From the NCBI GenBank assembly GCA_023429825.1, contig JAEZDC010000083.1:1-19711 (forward strand): DNA of 19,711 bases, in the 5' to 3' direction. Source of the stretch: Bacteroidota bacterium. GTDB taxonomy: Bacteria > Bacteroidota > Bacteroidia > Chitinophagales > Chitinophagaceae. Shown piece by piece: positions 7,455-14,506 of this stretch. How positions within the stretch are numbered: position 1 is the first letter of the stretch; every line of letters begins with the position of its first letter. Position numbers and translations under genes: made by a program. The notes beneath the pieces are model-generated. The model was not told the origin of the DNA, searched no databases, and saw only the letters and a program-made list of their open reading frames with translations.

Positions 7455-10307
7455 ATGCCCCTTAGTTGGAACGAGATAAAGACTAGAGCTGCTGCATTTA
7501 GTAACGAATGGAAAGACGAAAGCAACGAACACGCCGAAGCAAAATCTTTCTGGGATGATTTCTTCAACATCTTTGGTATCAGCCGCAGAAGAGTTGCGAG
7601 TTTTGAGCAATCGGTTCAACTTACATCGCAGCTTCCTACTCCCTCTCCTTCGGAGAGGGCCGGGGTGAGGTCTAAAACCGGTTTCATCGACCTTCTCTGG
7701 AAAGGCGTCATACTCATCGAACACAAGAGCCGTGGCAAGAATCTGGACAAGGCCTACGGACAAGCAAAAGATTATTTCCCCGGTCTCACCGAAAAAGAAC
7801 TGCCTCGTTATATACTGGTGAGCGATTTCGAGCACTTCCGTTTGTACGATCTTGAAACGAACGAACAACACGATTTCAAGTTGTCGCAACTCACCGATCA
7901 TGTGCATCTCTTCGGCTTCATCGCCGGTTATCAAAAACGTACATACAAAGAACAAGACCCTGTTAACATAGAAGCTGCGGAGCTGATGGGTAAACTGCAC
8001 GACAAGCTCAAATCTATCGGTTATGAGGGCCACCAGTTGGAACTATACCTTGTTCGCCTGGTGTTTTGCCTGTTCGCTGATGACACTAACATATTCGAGA
8101 AAGGAATATTCTATGATTTTCTCGACCTGAAAACAAATGTAGACGGCAGCGACCTTGCCGCACATCTCTCACAGTTGTTCGAAATACTGAATACACCCAA
8201 CGATAAAAGATTAAAGAATCTCGACGAAGCACTCAACGCATTTCCTTATGTGAATGGTAAGCTGTTTGAAGAACGTTTGCCACTCGCAGGCTTCGACAGC
8301 CAGATGCGTAAAACACTGATGGATTGCTGCGGCCTCGACTGGGGCAAGATCTCTCCAGCCATCTTCGGCTCATTGTTCCAGAGTGTGATGGACGAGAAAG
8401 CAAGACGCAACCTCGGTGCGCATTATACCAGCGAAAAGAATATCCTCAAGCTCATCAAGCCTTTGTTCTTAGACGAGCTGTGGAGCGAGTTTGATAAAAC
8501 AAAGAACAGCAAGGCACAGTTGCAGAAGCTGCACGACAAGATCAGCCAGCTGCGTTTTCTCGATCCTGCCTGTGGCTGTGGTAACTTCTTAATTATTGCT
8601 TACCGTGAATTGCGGTTGCTGGAAGTGGAAATAATAAAGCAACTCTTAAAACTGCAGGGCTATAGAGAGGAAGTGATACGTGAAGCAAAAATGGATGCTT
8701 CTTACCTTATCAAATGCAATGTTGACCAGTTCTACGGAATAGAGTATGAAGAGTTTCCTGCACAGATAGCCAGAACGGCGATGTGGCTGATGGACCACCA
8801 GATGAACATGCTGGTAACAGAAACCTTTGGTGAGTATTATGTACGACTGCCTTTACAAAAAGCGGCAACTATTGTACATGGAAATGCATTGCGTATAGAC
8901 TGGCAGAGCTTGATAGAACCAATGCCGTGGGAGAAAGAAGAAGCGAGGTACCATTATATACTAGGCAATCCGCCGTTTATCGGAAAAAATTTTCAAACGG
9001 AGGAACAAAAAGCGGATCTTAGTTTATTATATAGTCAAAAAGGTTCTGGCAATTATGATTATGTGACTGGGTGGTATATTAAAGCAGGCCAATATTTAAA
9101 GAACTACAATAAGGATGGTCTAAACAAAATAAAAATTGGCTTCGTTAGTACCAACTCTATCACTCAAGGTGAACAAGTAGGTATTTTATGGCCAAAGTTG
9201 TTAAATGACTATAAAGTAAAAATACACTTTGCACATAAAACTTTTAAGTGGACTAATGAAGCAAGAGGGAATGCGGCCGTTCATGTTGTCATTATTGGTT
9301 TTTCCAACTATGATGTAAACGATAAACATTTATTCCAATATGATAATATCAACAGCGATCCCAACGTAACGGTCGTTAAAAATATTAACCCCTACTTGGT
9401 CGACGCCAAAGATGTTGTTCTTACCCCGAGAACATCTCCGATTTGTAACGTGCCGTCGATGATCAATGGCAGCAAAGTGGTAGATGGTGGAAATCTGCTC
9501 TTTACCGCAGAAGAACGAGATGACTTTCTAAAGAGTGAACCTGAAGCCAAACGATTCATAAGAGAGTTCATTGGAAGCGAGGAGTACATTAATAATTTCA
9601 AGAGATATTGCCTTTGGTTGAAGAATGTCAATCCAAATGAGCTTAAAAAGTATCCAGCTATATTAAAACGTATAGAACAAGTACGACAGATGCGAAGTGA
9701 AAGTAAGGACACTAATACCAACAAGTGGGCAAGCTTTCCAAGCTTATTTATGGCAGAAAGGCAACCTACTAGTAACTACTTGCTTATACCTCGTGTATCC
9801 TCAGAAAATAGGTTTTACGTACCAATTGGATATTTAAGCTCCGATGTAATTATCAGTGATCGTGCAACTGCTTTGCCTGAGGCTACCTATTATCATTTTG
9901 GCATCATTACTTCTATTATGCATATGTGTTGGATGAAGTATACTTGCGGAAGAATGAAGAGCGATTATAACTATTCTAACTCTATTGTCTATAACAATTT
10001 CCCTTGGCCAGAATCTCCATCTGAAAAACAAATAAAAGCAGTTGAAGATGCTGCACAAAATGTTTTAGATGCAAGAGCACAATTCCTTGATAGCAGCTTA
10101 GCAGATTTATACGATCCCAACACGATGCCGCCTGCATTGGTAAAAGCACACCAGGCTTTGGATAAAGCAGTTGATCTGTGTTATCGTCCGCAACCTTTCA
10201 CCAGCGAAACAAAACGAATAGAGTTTTTGTTTGAGTTGTATGATAAGTATACGGCGGGATTATTTGTGAAAGAAAAGAAAAAGAAAAATGAGCAAACTAG
10301 AAAGTAA
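7455..10307 (+). CDS. MmeI-like type IIL restriction-modification enzyme (single-chain nuclease, N6-adenine methyltransferase and specificity domain)
   Basis: A 950-residue protein colinear with MmeI-type enzymes (about 920 residues), which methylate one adenine in a short asymmetric site and cut at a fixed distance. The N-terminal block has FWDDFFNIFGISRRR (32-46) and the nuclease motif D79-x9-E89-H-K91 within GFIDLLWKG...IEHKSRGK, the same spacing as the MmeI D-x9-E-x-K. A helical connector follows. The gamma-class methyltransferase has motif I DPACGCGNF (370-378; the usual ACGSG has Cys for Ser) and motif IV NPPF (505-508). The target-recognition region lies between about 620 and 850, closing with YNNFPWP (near 848). 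The frame is intact, so it should be active, but the recognition sequence cannot be read from sequence. Residues about 56-73 look like an in-frame repeat insertion (separate entry). Its last 20 nt overlap the next gene, indicating one operon with the three genes downstream. Confidence 0.93.
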   Translation: MPLSWNEIKTRAAAFSNEWKDESNEHAEAKSFWDDFFNIFGISRRRVASFEQSVQLTSQLPTPSPSERAGVRSKTGFIDLLWKGVILIEHKSRGKNLDKAYGQAKDYFPGLTEKELPRYILVSDFEHFRLYDLETNEQHDFKLSQLTDHVHLFGFIAGYQKRTYKEQDPVNIEAAELMGKLHDKLKSIGYEGHQLELYLVRLVFCLFADDTNIFEKGIFYDFLDLKTNVDGSDLAAHLSQLFEILNTPNDKRLKNLDEALNAFPYVNGKLFEERLPLAGFDSQMRKTLMDCCGLDWGKISPAIFGSLFQSVMDEKARRNLGAHYTSEKNILKLIKPLFLDELWSEFDKTKNSKAQLQKLHDKISQLRFLDPACGCGNFLIIAYRELRLLEVEIIKQLLKLQGYREEVIREAKMDASYLIKCNVDQFYGIEYEEFPAQIARTAMWLMDHQMNMLVTETFGEYYVRLPLQKAATIVHGNALRIDWQSLIEPMPWEKEEARYHYILGNPPFIGKNFQTEEQKADLSLLYSQKGSGNYDYVTGWYIKAGQYLKNYNKDGLNKIKIGFVSTNSITQGEQVGILWPKLLNDYKVKIHFAHKTFKWTNEARGNAAVHVVIIGFSNYDVNDKHLFQYDNINSDPNVTVVKNINPYLVDAKDVVLTPRTSPICNVPSMINGSKVVDGGNLLFTAEERDDFLKSEPEAKRFIREFIGSEEYINNFKRYCLWLKNVNPNELKKYPAILKRIEQVRQMRSESKDTNTNKWASFPSLFMAERQPTSNYLLIPRVSSENRFYVPIGYLSSDVIISDRATALPEATYYHFGIITSIMHMCWMKYTCGRMKSDYNYSNSIVYNNFPWPESPSEKQIKAVEDAAQNVLDARAQFLDSSLADLYDPNTMPPALVKAHQALDKAVDLCYRPQPFTSETKRIEFLFELYDKYTAGLFVKEKKKKNEQTRK
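7634..7671 (+). repeat. Short palindromic repeat inserted in frame in the restriction gene
   Basis: CCCTCTCC (7641-7648), TTC, GGAGAGGG (7652-7659) is a perfect eight-pair hairpin, followed by CCGGGGTGAGG. It encodes PTPSPSERAGVR, out of character with the rest of the protein, and sits in the linker just before the nuclease Asp79, where family members normally run straight from the VxxFE segment into GFID. The opposite strand reads PHPGPL, a signature of dispersed REP-like palindromes seen in coding regions of many bacteria (recalled, not searched). Confidence 0.6.
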
Positions 10308-11133
10308 CGACAATCAGTTTTTTACCCCCAAGACTTTGTATAGTCTGCCCTCTGCCGGACTAGGAGTTTGGCTGACGTGTTTAGTTGTAGGAAGTGTGTT
10401 TACCGAAATAACTCCCTATTGGTTTAGGCTTCTTGCATTTATACTTTCGTTTGCTTTTGCAATTTCTCATTTCTTTAAAAATAAGAGTTGGAATAAACCG
10501 TCTAACTACATATTAATCATTGTCAACTCCGCTCTGATCTTTATTAATGCATCTGGATATAATGCAGTCACATATACCAATCCATTTGAAAAGTCAAAAA
10601 AGGAAATGCTGCAACAACATTCTACAATATTTGACTTCATGAATCAAAAAGATTGGTGGCCTGATTATGAGCTTATAAATAGTCGAGATAGCCTAGAGTT
10701 TGCTACCAAAAAACTGCAAAGAGAAAAGCAAGGATTAATGAATCAATTTGCTTACCTAAAAGATTGGATAAATGGCAACATCCGTAATAAACAGTCACGA
10801 GATACCTTGAATAAAATTCTTAAGTACTTCGGCAATTATAATGTCGATACCAGCGACATAGCTTATTTAAATCTTAATTACAAACAACAGGTCAATCAGC
10901 TTAATAAAACCATTGATAGCTTAAAACAAGTTATTTCCATAACTAGATCAAGTACTTCTACAACTTATTATACGATAGATGGATTAGAAATGACTGCCGA
11001 AAAATGGTTTGATTCAATATATGCCGTGAATATCGATATACAAAATTATATGATGTTCAAAAGTGTTAGAAAAGAACCAATAACTGCTCAAGAAATTGAT
11101 AGTTTAAGAACAAAGTGGTTTCAAAAAAAATAA
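10288..11133 (+). CDS. Unrecognised membrane protein with coiled-coil C-terminal region, in restriction operon
   Basis: No family was recognised. The 281-residue product has three hydrophobic segments near residues 24-40, 44-62 and 72-88, then a hydrophilic C-terminal part of about 190 residues. That part has heptad-rich helices around 125-160 and 185-215 (for example YKQQVNQLNKTIDSLKQV). Charged residues before the first segment (SKLESND) give no cleavable signal peptide, so it is probably an inner-membrane protein with a large soluble helical domain. Its start lies 20 nt inside the end of the restriction-modification gene, so translation is probably coupled. AT content is clearly higher than in ahcY or the first half of the restriction gene, consistent with acquired DNA. 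It could be a sensor or effector of the cassette or an unrelated passenger; nothing in the sequence decides. Confidence 0.75.
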   Translation: MSKLESNDNQFFTPKTLYSLPSAGLGVWLTCLVVGSVFTEITPYWFRLLAFILSFAFAISHFFKNKSWNKPSNYILIIVNSALIFINASGYNAVTYTNPFEKSKKEMLQQHSTIFDFMNQKDWWPDYELINSRDSLEFATKKLQREKQGLMNQFAYLKDWINGNIRNKQSRDTLNKILKYFGNYNVDTSDIAYLNLNYKQQVNQLNKTIDSLKQVISITRSSTSTTYYTIDGLEMTAEKWFDSIYAVNIDIQNYMMFKSVRKEPITAQEIDSLRTKWFQKK

Positions 11134-11175
11134 GCTAATTAGACTATCAAAACTAAGAGCTAAAAAACTTGCGAT

Positions 11176-12075
11176 ATGGCGAAATTCATTATAGCGAAAG
11201 ATTTGACTGAAAAGATTTATGATATCATCTGGCAAGCTGAGAAAAGCTTAGTAATCGTTTCTCCATACATCAAGCTAGATGATTATTTCAGGAAAATATT
11301 CTTGAAACATAAGAACAATCATAAGCTCCATATACTAATCATTTTTGGTAAAAATGAAGCAAGCCCATCTAAGAGTTTAAGAGAAGATGACTTTGACTTC
11401 TTTAAACAATTTCGAAATATATCTATTGTTTACTGCAAAGACCTTCATGCGAAGTATTATGCTAATAATGCGGAAGGCCTAATTACATCGATTAATCTTT
11501 ATGATACTTGTTTTGAAACAAATGTAGAATACGGTGTGTCTTATAAAATTGATCTATTAGACCACATCAAACAATCGGTCGATACCCAAGCGTGGGAATT
11601 CACATGGCAACTAGCGGAACACAACCCGGCTATCTATGTTAAACGGCCTGTATATGATAAAGTGCTGTTTGGGTTACAAAAAAATTATGTCGATTCAGAA
11701 GTGTTATTAGATGAAACTGATAGTTTCCTTAATGGCCGAAGATGGCAATCAGGAGAAAAGCATTTTCTTACTCAATACCCTGATGAATTAGATGCTATTG
11801 AAAAAAATGAGAGTAGACCTATCAAAGAAGAAAGGCCAAAAAAAATAAATACTAATAAAGTAGTAAAAGGACATAACCCTCCTGCAAACAATCATCATCA
11901 TGGGTACTGTATTAGAACTGGAGTAGCTATTCCATTTAATACCGCACGACCATTTTGCTATGACGCTTATCAAAGTTGGGCACAATTTGAAAATCTTGAT
12001 TATCCTGAAAAATTTTGCCATGCAACTGGTAAACCGAGTCATGGCAAAACAAGCATGCGAAAACCCATCCTATAA
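11176..12075 (+). CDS. PLD-fold nuclease-like protein with degenerate C-terminal zinc ribbon
   Basis: Residues about 1-130 form a single phospholipase-D-type domain: SLVIVSPYIK (24-33), the HxK motif HAKYY (H91, K93) and the following GLITSINLYD (101-110), in which S105/N107 replace the later PLD positions. One HxK per chain implies a dimeric active site, as in BfiI-type restriction nucleases; the actual substrate (DNA or lipid) is not known. A charged linker (205-235) leads to a C-terminal module GYCIRTG...RPFCYDAY...PEKFCHATGK...KPIL (243-299). In relatives I recall, this reads CxxC, CxxC, CHxCGK and KPLC. Here C245, C261 and C281 remain, but each partner Cys (Thr248, Ala264, Thr284) and the final Cys are gone, so zinc binding is doubtful. 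It starts 42 nt after the membrane protein gene, and its stop TAA shares its last A with the next ATG (TAATG). Confidence 0.85.
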   Translation: MAKFIIAKDLTEKIYDIIWQAEKSLVIVSPYIKLDDYFRKIFLKHKNNHKLHILIIFGKNEASPSKSLREDDFDFFKQFRNISIVYCKDLHAKYYANNAEGLITSINLYDTCFETNVEYGVSYKIDLLDHIKQSVDTQAWEFTWQLAEHNPAIYVKRPVYDKVLFGLQKNYVDSEVLLDETDSFLNGRRWQSGEKHFLTQYPDELDAIEKNESRPIKEERPKKINTNKVVKGHNPPANNHHHGYCIRTGVAIPFNTARPFCYDAYQSWAQFENLDYPEKFCHATGKPSHGKTSMRKPIL

Positions 12076-12632
12076 TGAAAGCCGCAGCATTTCTCCTTAG
12101 CAAACGTTCTGCATTCGCCTGCTTCAAGATCGTTGGCATAGAAGCAGTGCAAAAAGAGTTTCCTGAGCATGTGAATTTTTGCTTAGAAAATGGTCACAAA
12201 ACGCTCGAGCAGGTAACTATGCAACTTGCGGAGCAATTAGATGCCTTGCCTATTGAAAAACCGAAAGCAAAACCTGTAACCTTCAAATTTTACATCGGCG
12301 GCTACTTTGGTACATCTTACCAGGTTATCAAAAAAGGTGATAAACTTTTGTGTTACGAATATACAGGTATGCGTTTGCCCGACCATGAACCCCTTCGGGT
12401 GAACATCAAAGACAATTCCGATTGGTTCAACCTGTTATATTATCTAGAAACACGAAAATGGAACACAGCATACCTTGACAATGAAATTGAAGACGGTACT
12501 CAATGGAGTCTTGAATACAAAAACATCAATACAATCAAATCCAAAGGTTCTAATATGTATCCGCCCGGCTTCAGGAAATTTCTGAACCTGCTGAATAAAG
12601 TAGTTGCTGAAACACGAATTAAAATTGGATAA
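12075..12632 (+). CDS. Unrecognised protein, last gene of restriction cassette
   Basis: The 185-residue product has no recognised family. The start overlaps the PLD gene stop by one base (TAATG), a classic re-initiation arrangement, which favours this ATG. Residues 1-55 are helical with two Cys; about 56-66 is a Lys/Pro-rich linker (PIEKPKAKP). Residues 67-185 look like one compact alpha/beta domain with aromatic-rich strands (FKFYIGGYFG, LLYYLETRKWNTAYL) and the segment DGTQWSLEYKN...KGSNMYPPGFRKFLNLL. That last pattern (DGxxWxLE...GSNxYPxxFxxFxxLL) recurs in small uncharacterised bacterial proteins as far as I remember. No signal peptide, membrane segment or catalytic motif. Co-transcription with the nuclease-like gene suggests a joint role, possibly as inhibitor or partner, which is inference only. 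Confidence 0.75.
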   Translation: MKAAAFLLSKRSAFACFKIVGIEAVQKEFPEHVNFCLENGHKTLEQVTMQLAEQLDALPIEKPKAKPVTFKFYIGGYFGTSYQVIKKGDKLLCYEYTGMRLPDHEPLRVNIKDNSDWFNLLYYLETRKWNTAYLDNEIEDGTQWSLEYKNINTIKSKGSNMYPPGFRKFLNLLNKVVAETRIKIG

Positions 12633-12871
12633 TGCATAGCGCAACAATATAATGACGCACCACATTTCACCGTGCTAACACTTACAATTTAATTGTCATT
12701 TTTCTTTTTTGTCTCATCCTGTTCTCTATCTTGCATATACAAAGAACAAACAACCCTCAGCCCAATACACACACCTTCAGCTCCATCTACATTAATTCCA
12801 CCAGAAGAATTTTAGCTCTTATACAAAACAGAATTGCATTGGCAGCAGGTAATCAACTGCAAAAGTCACCG
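12633..12871 (+). other. Leader region between restriction cassette and 42-nt array
   Basis: No gene is supported. A pyrimidine-rich stretch (12697-12733) with T-runs follows a short ACAATT/AATTGT dyad and may act as a weak terminator for the cassette. TATCTTG near 12727 preceded by TTTTTTG is a poor match to the Bacteroidota promoter and could drive the array. A 61-codon frame crosses 12731-12916, but it ends inside the first repeat unit and looks non-coding. Confidence 0.35.
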
Positions 12872-13249
12872 CCACTTGTGACAATGGCTTCCGCAGCGTT
12901 ACAAGTTAACCCGTAACAAATGGAAATGGGTTCTGCAGTATTACAATGCCCATCTCCATTTTCGGAAAACGGCATTGCATCGTTGCGAAGTCGATTTCCA
13001 TTTGTGACGATGCGCTTCGCAGTATTACGAAAGGCATTTCCATTTGTGAAAATGGGCATTGCAGCGTTACGATGCCGATCTCCATTTGTGACGGAGTGTA
13101 TTGTAACGCTGCGGAGGCCATCGCCAGTTGTGACGAAGGCCTGCGTAACACTGCAAAGGGCATTGGCATTCGAAAGAAAAGCTTATGCAGCATTACGGTT
13201 TGTATTGAAATTTATGTCAACAGGGCATGCAACGCTTATTTATATACTA
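12872..13249 (+). repeat. Nine degenerate tandem repeats, exact 42-nt period
   Basis: A TGCAG-like anchor falls at 12892, 12934, 12976, 13018, 13060, 13102, 13144, 13186 and 13228, exactly 42 nt apart every time, with no insertion or deletion despite strong base divergence. Typical unit parts are CCATTTGTGACGATGG, then GCATTGCAGCGTTACGATGC, then CGATTT. The middle 24 nt of units tends to be an imperfect inverted repeat. It is best in unit 3 (12970-12993, about ten of twelve positions pair counting G-T) and unit 5 (13054-13077, GGCATTG pairing with CGATGCC), poor in units 1, 6 and 8. The last unit ends 13 nt before the ATG of the 239-residue gene. Forty-two nt is both 14 codons and four DNA turns, so a protein repeat, RNA hairpin array or protein-binding array are all open. 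Confidence 0.85.
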
Positions 13250-13266
13250 AAAAACCAATCTTATGA
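12946..13266 (+). CDS. Possible 106-residue repeat protein read from the 42-nt array
   Basis: This frame reads through most of the array as a 14-residue repeat (ISICDDALRSITKG, ISICENGHCSVTMP, ISICDGVYCNAAEA and so on), Cys-rich. Its TGA overlaps the ATG of the downstream gene as ATGA, the usual sign of translational coupling. Against coding: upstream the frame is closed by TAA at 12907 within the first unit, no ribosome-binding site is seen before the ATG at 12946, and several other frames on both strands are also open across the array simply because the unit has few stops. No signal peptide, no known domain. Confidence 0.3.
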   Translation: MPISIFGKRHCIVAKSISICDDALRSITKGISICENGHCSVTMPISICDGVYCNAAEAIASCDEGLRNTAKGIGIRKKSLCSITVCIEIYVNRACNAYLYTKKPIL

Positions 13267-13982
13267 TTCAACCCGAACGTTTATTCGAAAACTTTTTCGA
13301 CGATCCCAAGATCATCGATGTGCGGCTCGCCAACTTTGGGAGTGATTGTTTAAATCGTTTAACCGAAGCCAATGTGGATGACAAGTTCACACCACAAATT
13401 AATATGCTCACTCCCCCACTTACGCAAATGAAGACAGAACTGGGAGAGATTGCTTTTGCACTGGGGCAGCAGAAAGGCAAAACACAATCAGTGAATGGTT
13501 TCATAGACACATTCGGTAAAAGAATCAGTGCGCTTTATGGTGTGATCGCCGATAAGCTAGGAGGAGAAGAACAGCCGGCCATGCAGGAATTTTATCCGCA
13601 GGGTGTCACAGAATATACAAGAGCGACCAAACCGAGGATAACGGTTCTGCTACAGCGATTGAAAAAGGCAGCTACCGATCATGCACCTGCTTTAGGTATT
13701 CCTCTTGCCACAGAATTGCAGGACTATGAGGCAAGATGGGAAATCGTAAGAAGCGGTCAGCAGCAAAAACGTGGAAAGGTGAGCGAGAACCGGACTGAAA
13801 GAACTACTGCCCGCAAAGATGTAGAGATCGCATTAACCAGGATCATACACAATATCGCAGACCGTTACCCTGGTAACGTACAGCAGTGCATGGCATTCTT
13901 TGATTTCACACTGCTTACTGCAAAGAAGAAAGGAAAGGGCGATGAGGATGATGAACAGAAGTTGTTGCCGCCGGCAGTTTAA
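13263..13982 (+). CDS. Unrecognised conserved-looking protein downstream of the 42-nt array
   Basis: The 239-residue product is soluble and probably mostly helical, with no signal peptide or membrane segment. N-terminal FFDDPKIIDVRLANF is followed by a helical body (LTPPLTQMKTELGEIAFALGQQKGK), FYPQGVTEYTRATKPR near 109-124, an RTERTTARKDVE segment near 177-188, and PGNVQQCMAFFDFTLL near 204-219. The tail is charged and low complexity (KKKGKGDEDDEQK), ending LLPPAV. It resembles a group of unannotated 220-240-residue Bacteroidota proteins that I recall only vaguely; no function is known to me. The start ATG overlaps the stop of the array frame (ATGA). A strong terminator follows. A frameshifted remnant of its last 40 codons occurs at 16146-16265, so the gene family has been duplicated locally. 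Confidence 0.85.
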   Translation: MIQPERLFENFFDDPKIIDVRLANFGSDCLNRLTEANVDDKFTPQINMLTPPLTQMKTELGEIAFALGQQKGKTQSVNGFIDTFGKRISALYGVIADKLGGEEQPAMQEFYPQGVTEYTRATKPRITVLLQRLKKAATDHAPALGIPLATELQDYEARWEIVRSGQQQKRGKVSENRTERTTARKDVEIALTRIIHNIADRYPGNVQQCMAFFDFTLLTAKKKGKGDEDDEQKLLPPAV

Positions 13983-14023
13983 AAAATAAGAAATAAAGAA
14001 TAAAGAATAAGGAATGAGAAACA

Positions 14024-14052
14024 AAGCCCGTTTCGGAAGGAGCGGGTTTTTT
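14024..14052 (+). terminator. Rho-independent terminator of the array-linked gene
   Basis: CCCGTTTC, GGAA loop, GGAGCGGG with G-T pairs, then six T (14047-14052). It is nearly identical to the ahcY terminator. It is preceded by an A-rich spacer of degenerate AATAAAG-type repeats containing the 16-mer AATAAGGAATGAGAAA (14006-14021), which reappears at 16286. Confidence 0.85.
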
Positions 14053-14092
14053 GTTTCCCATTATTATTTTAAGTTTATACTAAACTACCTGT

Positions 14093-14455
14093 ATGAGAAC
14101 ATTAACCTCTGTCATTTTACTGGCGATTGTAATTACCTGTACCAGTTTCAGCAACGCATCCTGCGACTTCGACGGAAACTGGGAAACGAACTGGGGAACG
14201 CTTGAACTGAAATCTATAGGTGCGGAGTATACCGGAACATATTATACCGATGGAATAAAAAGAGGCACAATAAAAGGAAAGATGAGTACCAAAGACTGGA
14301 CAGGTGCCACTATCATACTTAAAGGCACATGGGAGCAGGGTAAAGCGAAAGGTAAGTTCGAATTACAAAGATATTGTCCGCAGAAAAAGTTTACCGGCAC
14401 CTGGACAAATGATAACGTGAATGAATCCGGTGAATGGAACGGAGAAAAAATGTAA
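14093..14455 (+). CDS. Small secreted protein of unknown function
   Basis: The product has 120 residues. Residues 1-23 form a signal peptide (MRTLTSVILLAIVITC.. ending near SNA). C16 is followed by TSFSNASC, but a convincing lipobox is absent, so it is more likely periplasmic or secreted than lipidated. The mature part is beta-rich with recurring short Gly/Trp/Thr strands: GNWETNWGTLEL, GTYYTDGIKRGTIKG, GTWEQGKAKGKFEL, GTWTNDNVNESGEWNG. That gives about four similar hairpins, as in small lipocalin- or avidin-like barrels, although no family can be named. Two Cys remain in the mature chain (after residue 23). It is monocistronic, flanked by terminators on both sides. Confidence 0.8.
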   Translation: MRTLTSVILLAIVITCTSFSNASCDFDGNWETNWGTLELKSIGAEYTGTYYTDGIKRGTIKGKMSTKDWTGATIILKGTWEQGKAKGKFELQRYCPQKKFTGTWTNDNVNESGEWNGEKM

Positions 14456-14459
14456 CAAC

Positions 14460-14493
14460 AAAAGCCCGCTTGTCAAACGGGCTTTTATTTTTT
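14460..14493 (+). terminator. Bidirectional terminator between convergent genes
   Basis: AAAAGCCCG (14460-14468), nine-base loop, CGGGCTTTT (14478-14486) is a perfect nine-pair stem with T-runs in both directions (ATTTTTT to the right on plus). It serves the gene ending at 14455 and the minus-strand gene ending at 14507. Confidence 0.9.
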
Positions 14494-14506
14494 GATCACA
14501 TTTTAT

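Noticed and set aside
7422..8033. 203-codon minus-strand frame opposite the start of the restriction gene
   Set aside because: It is antisense to clearly conserved MmeI-like sequence and has no recognisable domain; its PHPGPL segment comes from the inserted palindrome.
12872..13249. CRISPR array
   Set aside because: The period is constant at 42 nt but no segment is strictly conserved with unique spacers between; similarity is spread along the whole unit, and no cas gene is present.
12731..13345. Frames 12731-12916 and 12920-13345, plus minus-strand frames across the array, as separate genes
   Set aside because: All are by-products of a 42-nt unit with few stops. The first ends inside unit 2, the second runs out of frame into the start of the real downstream gene.
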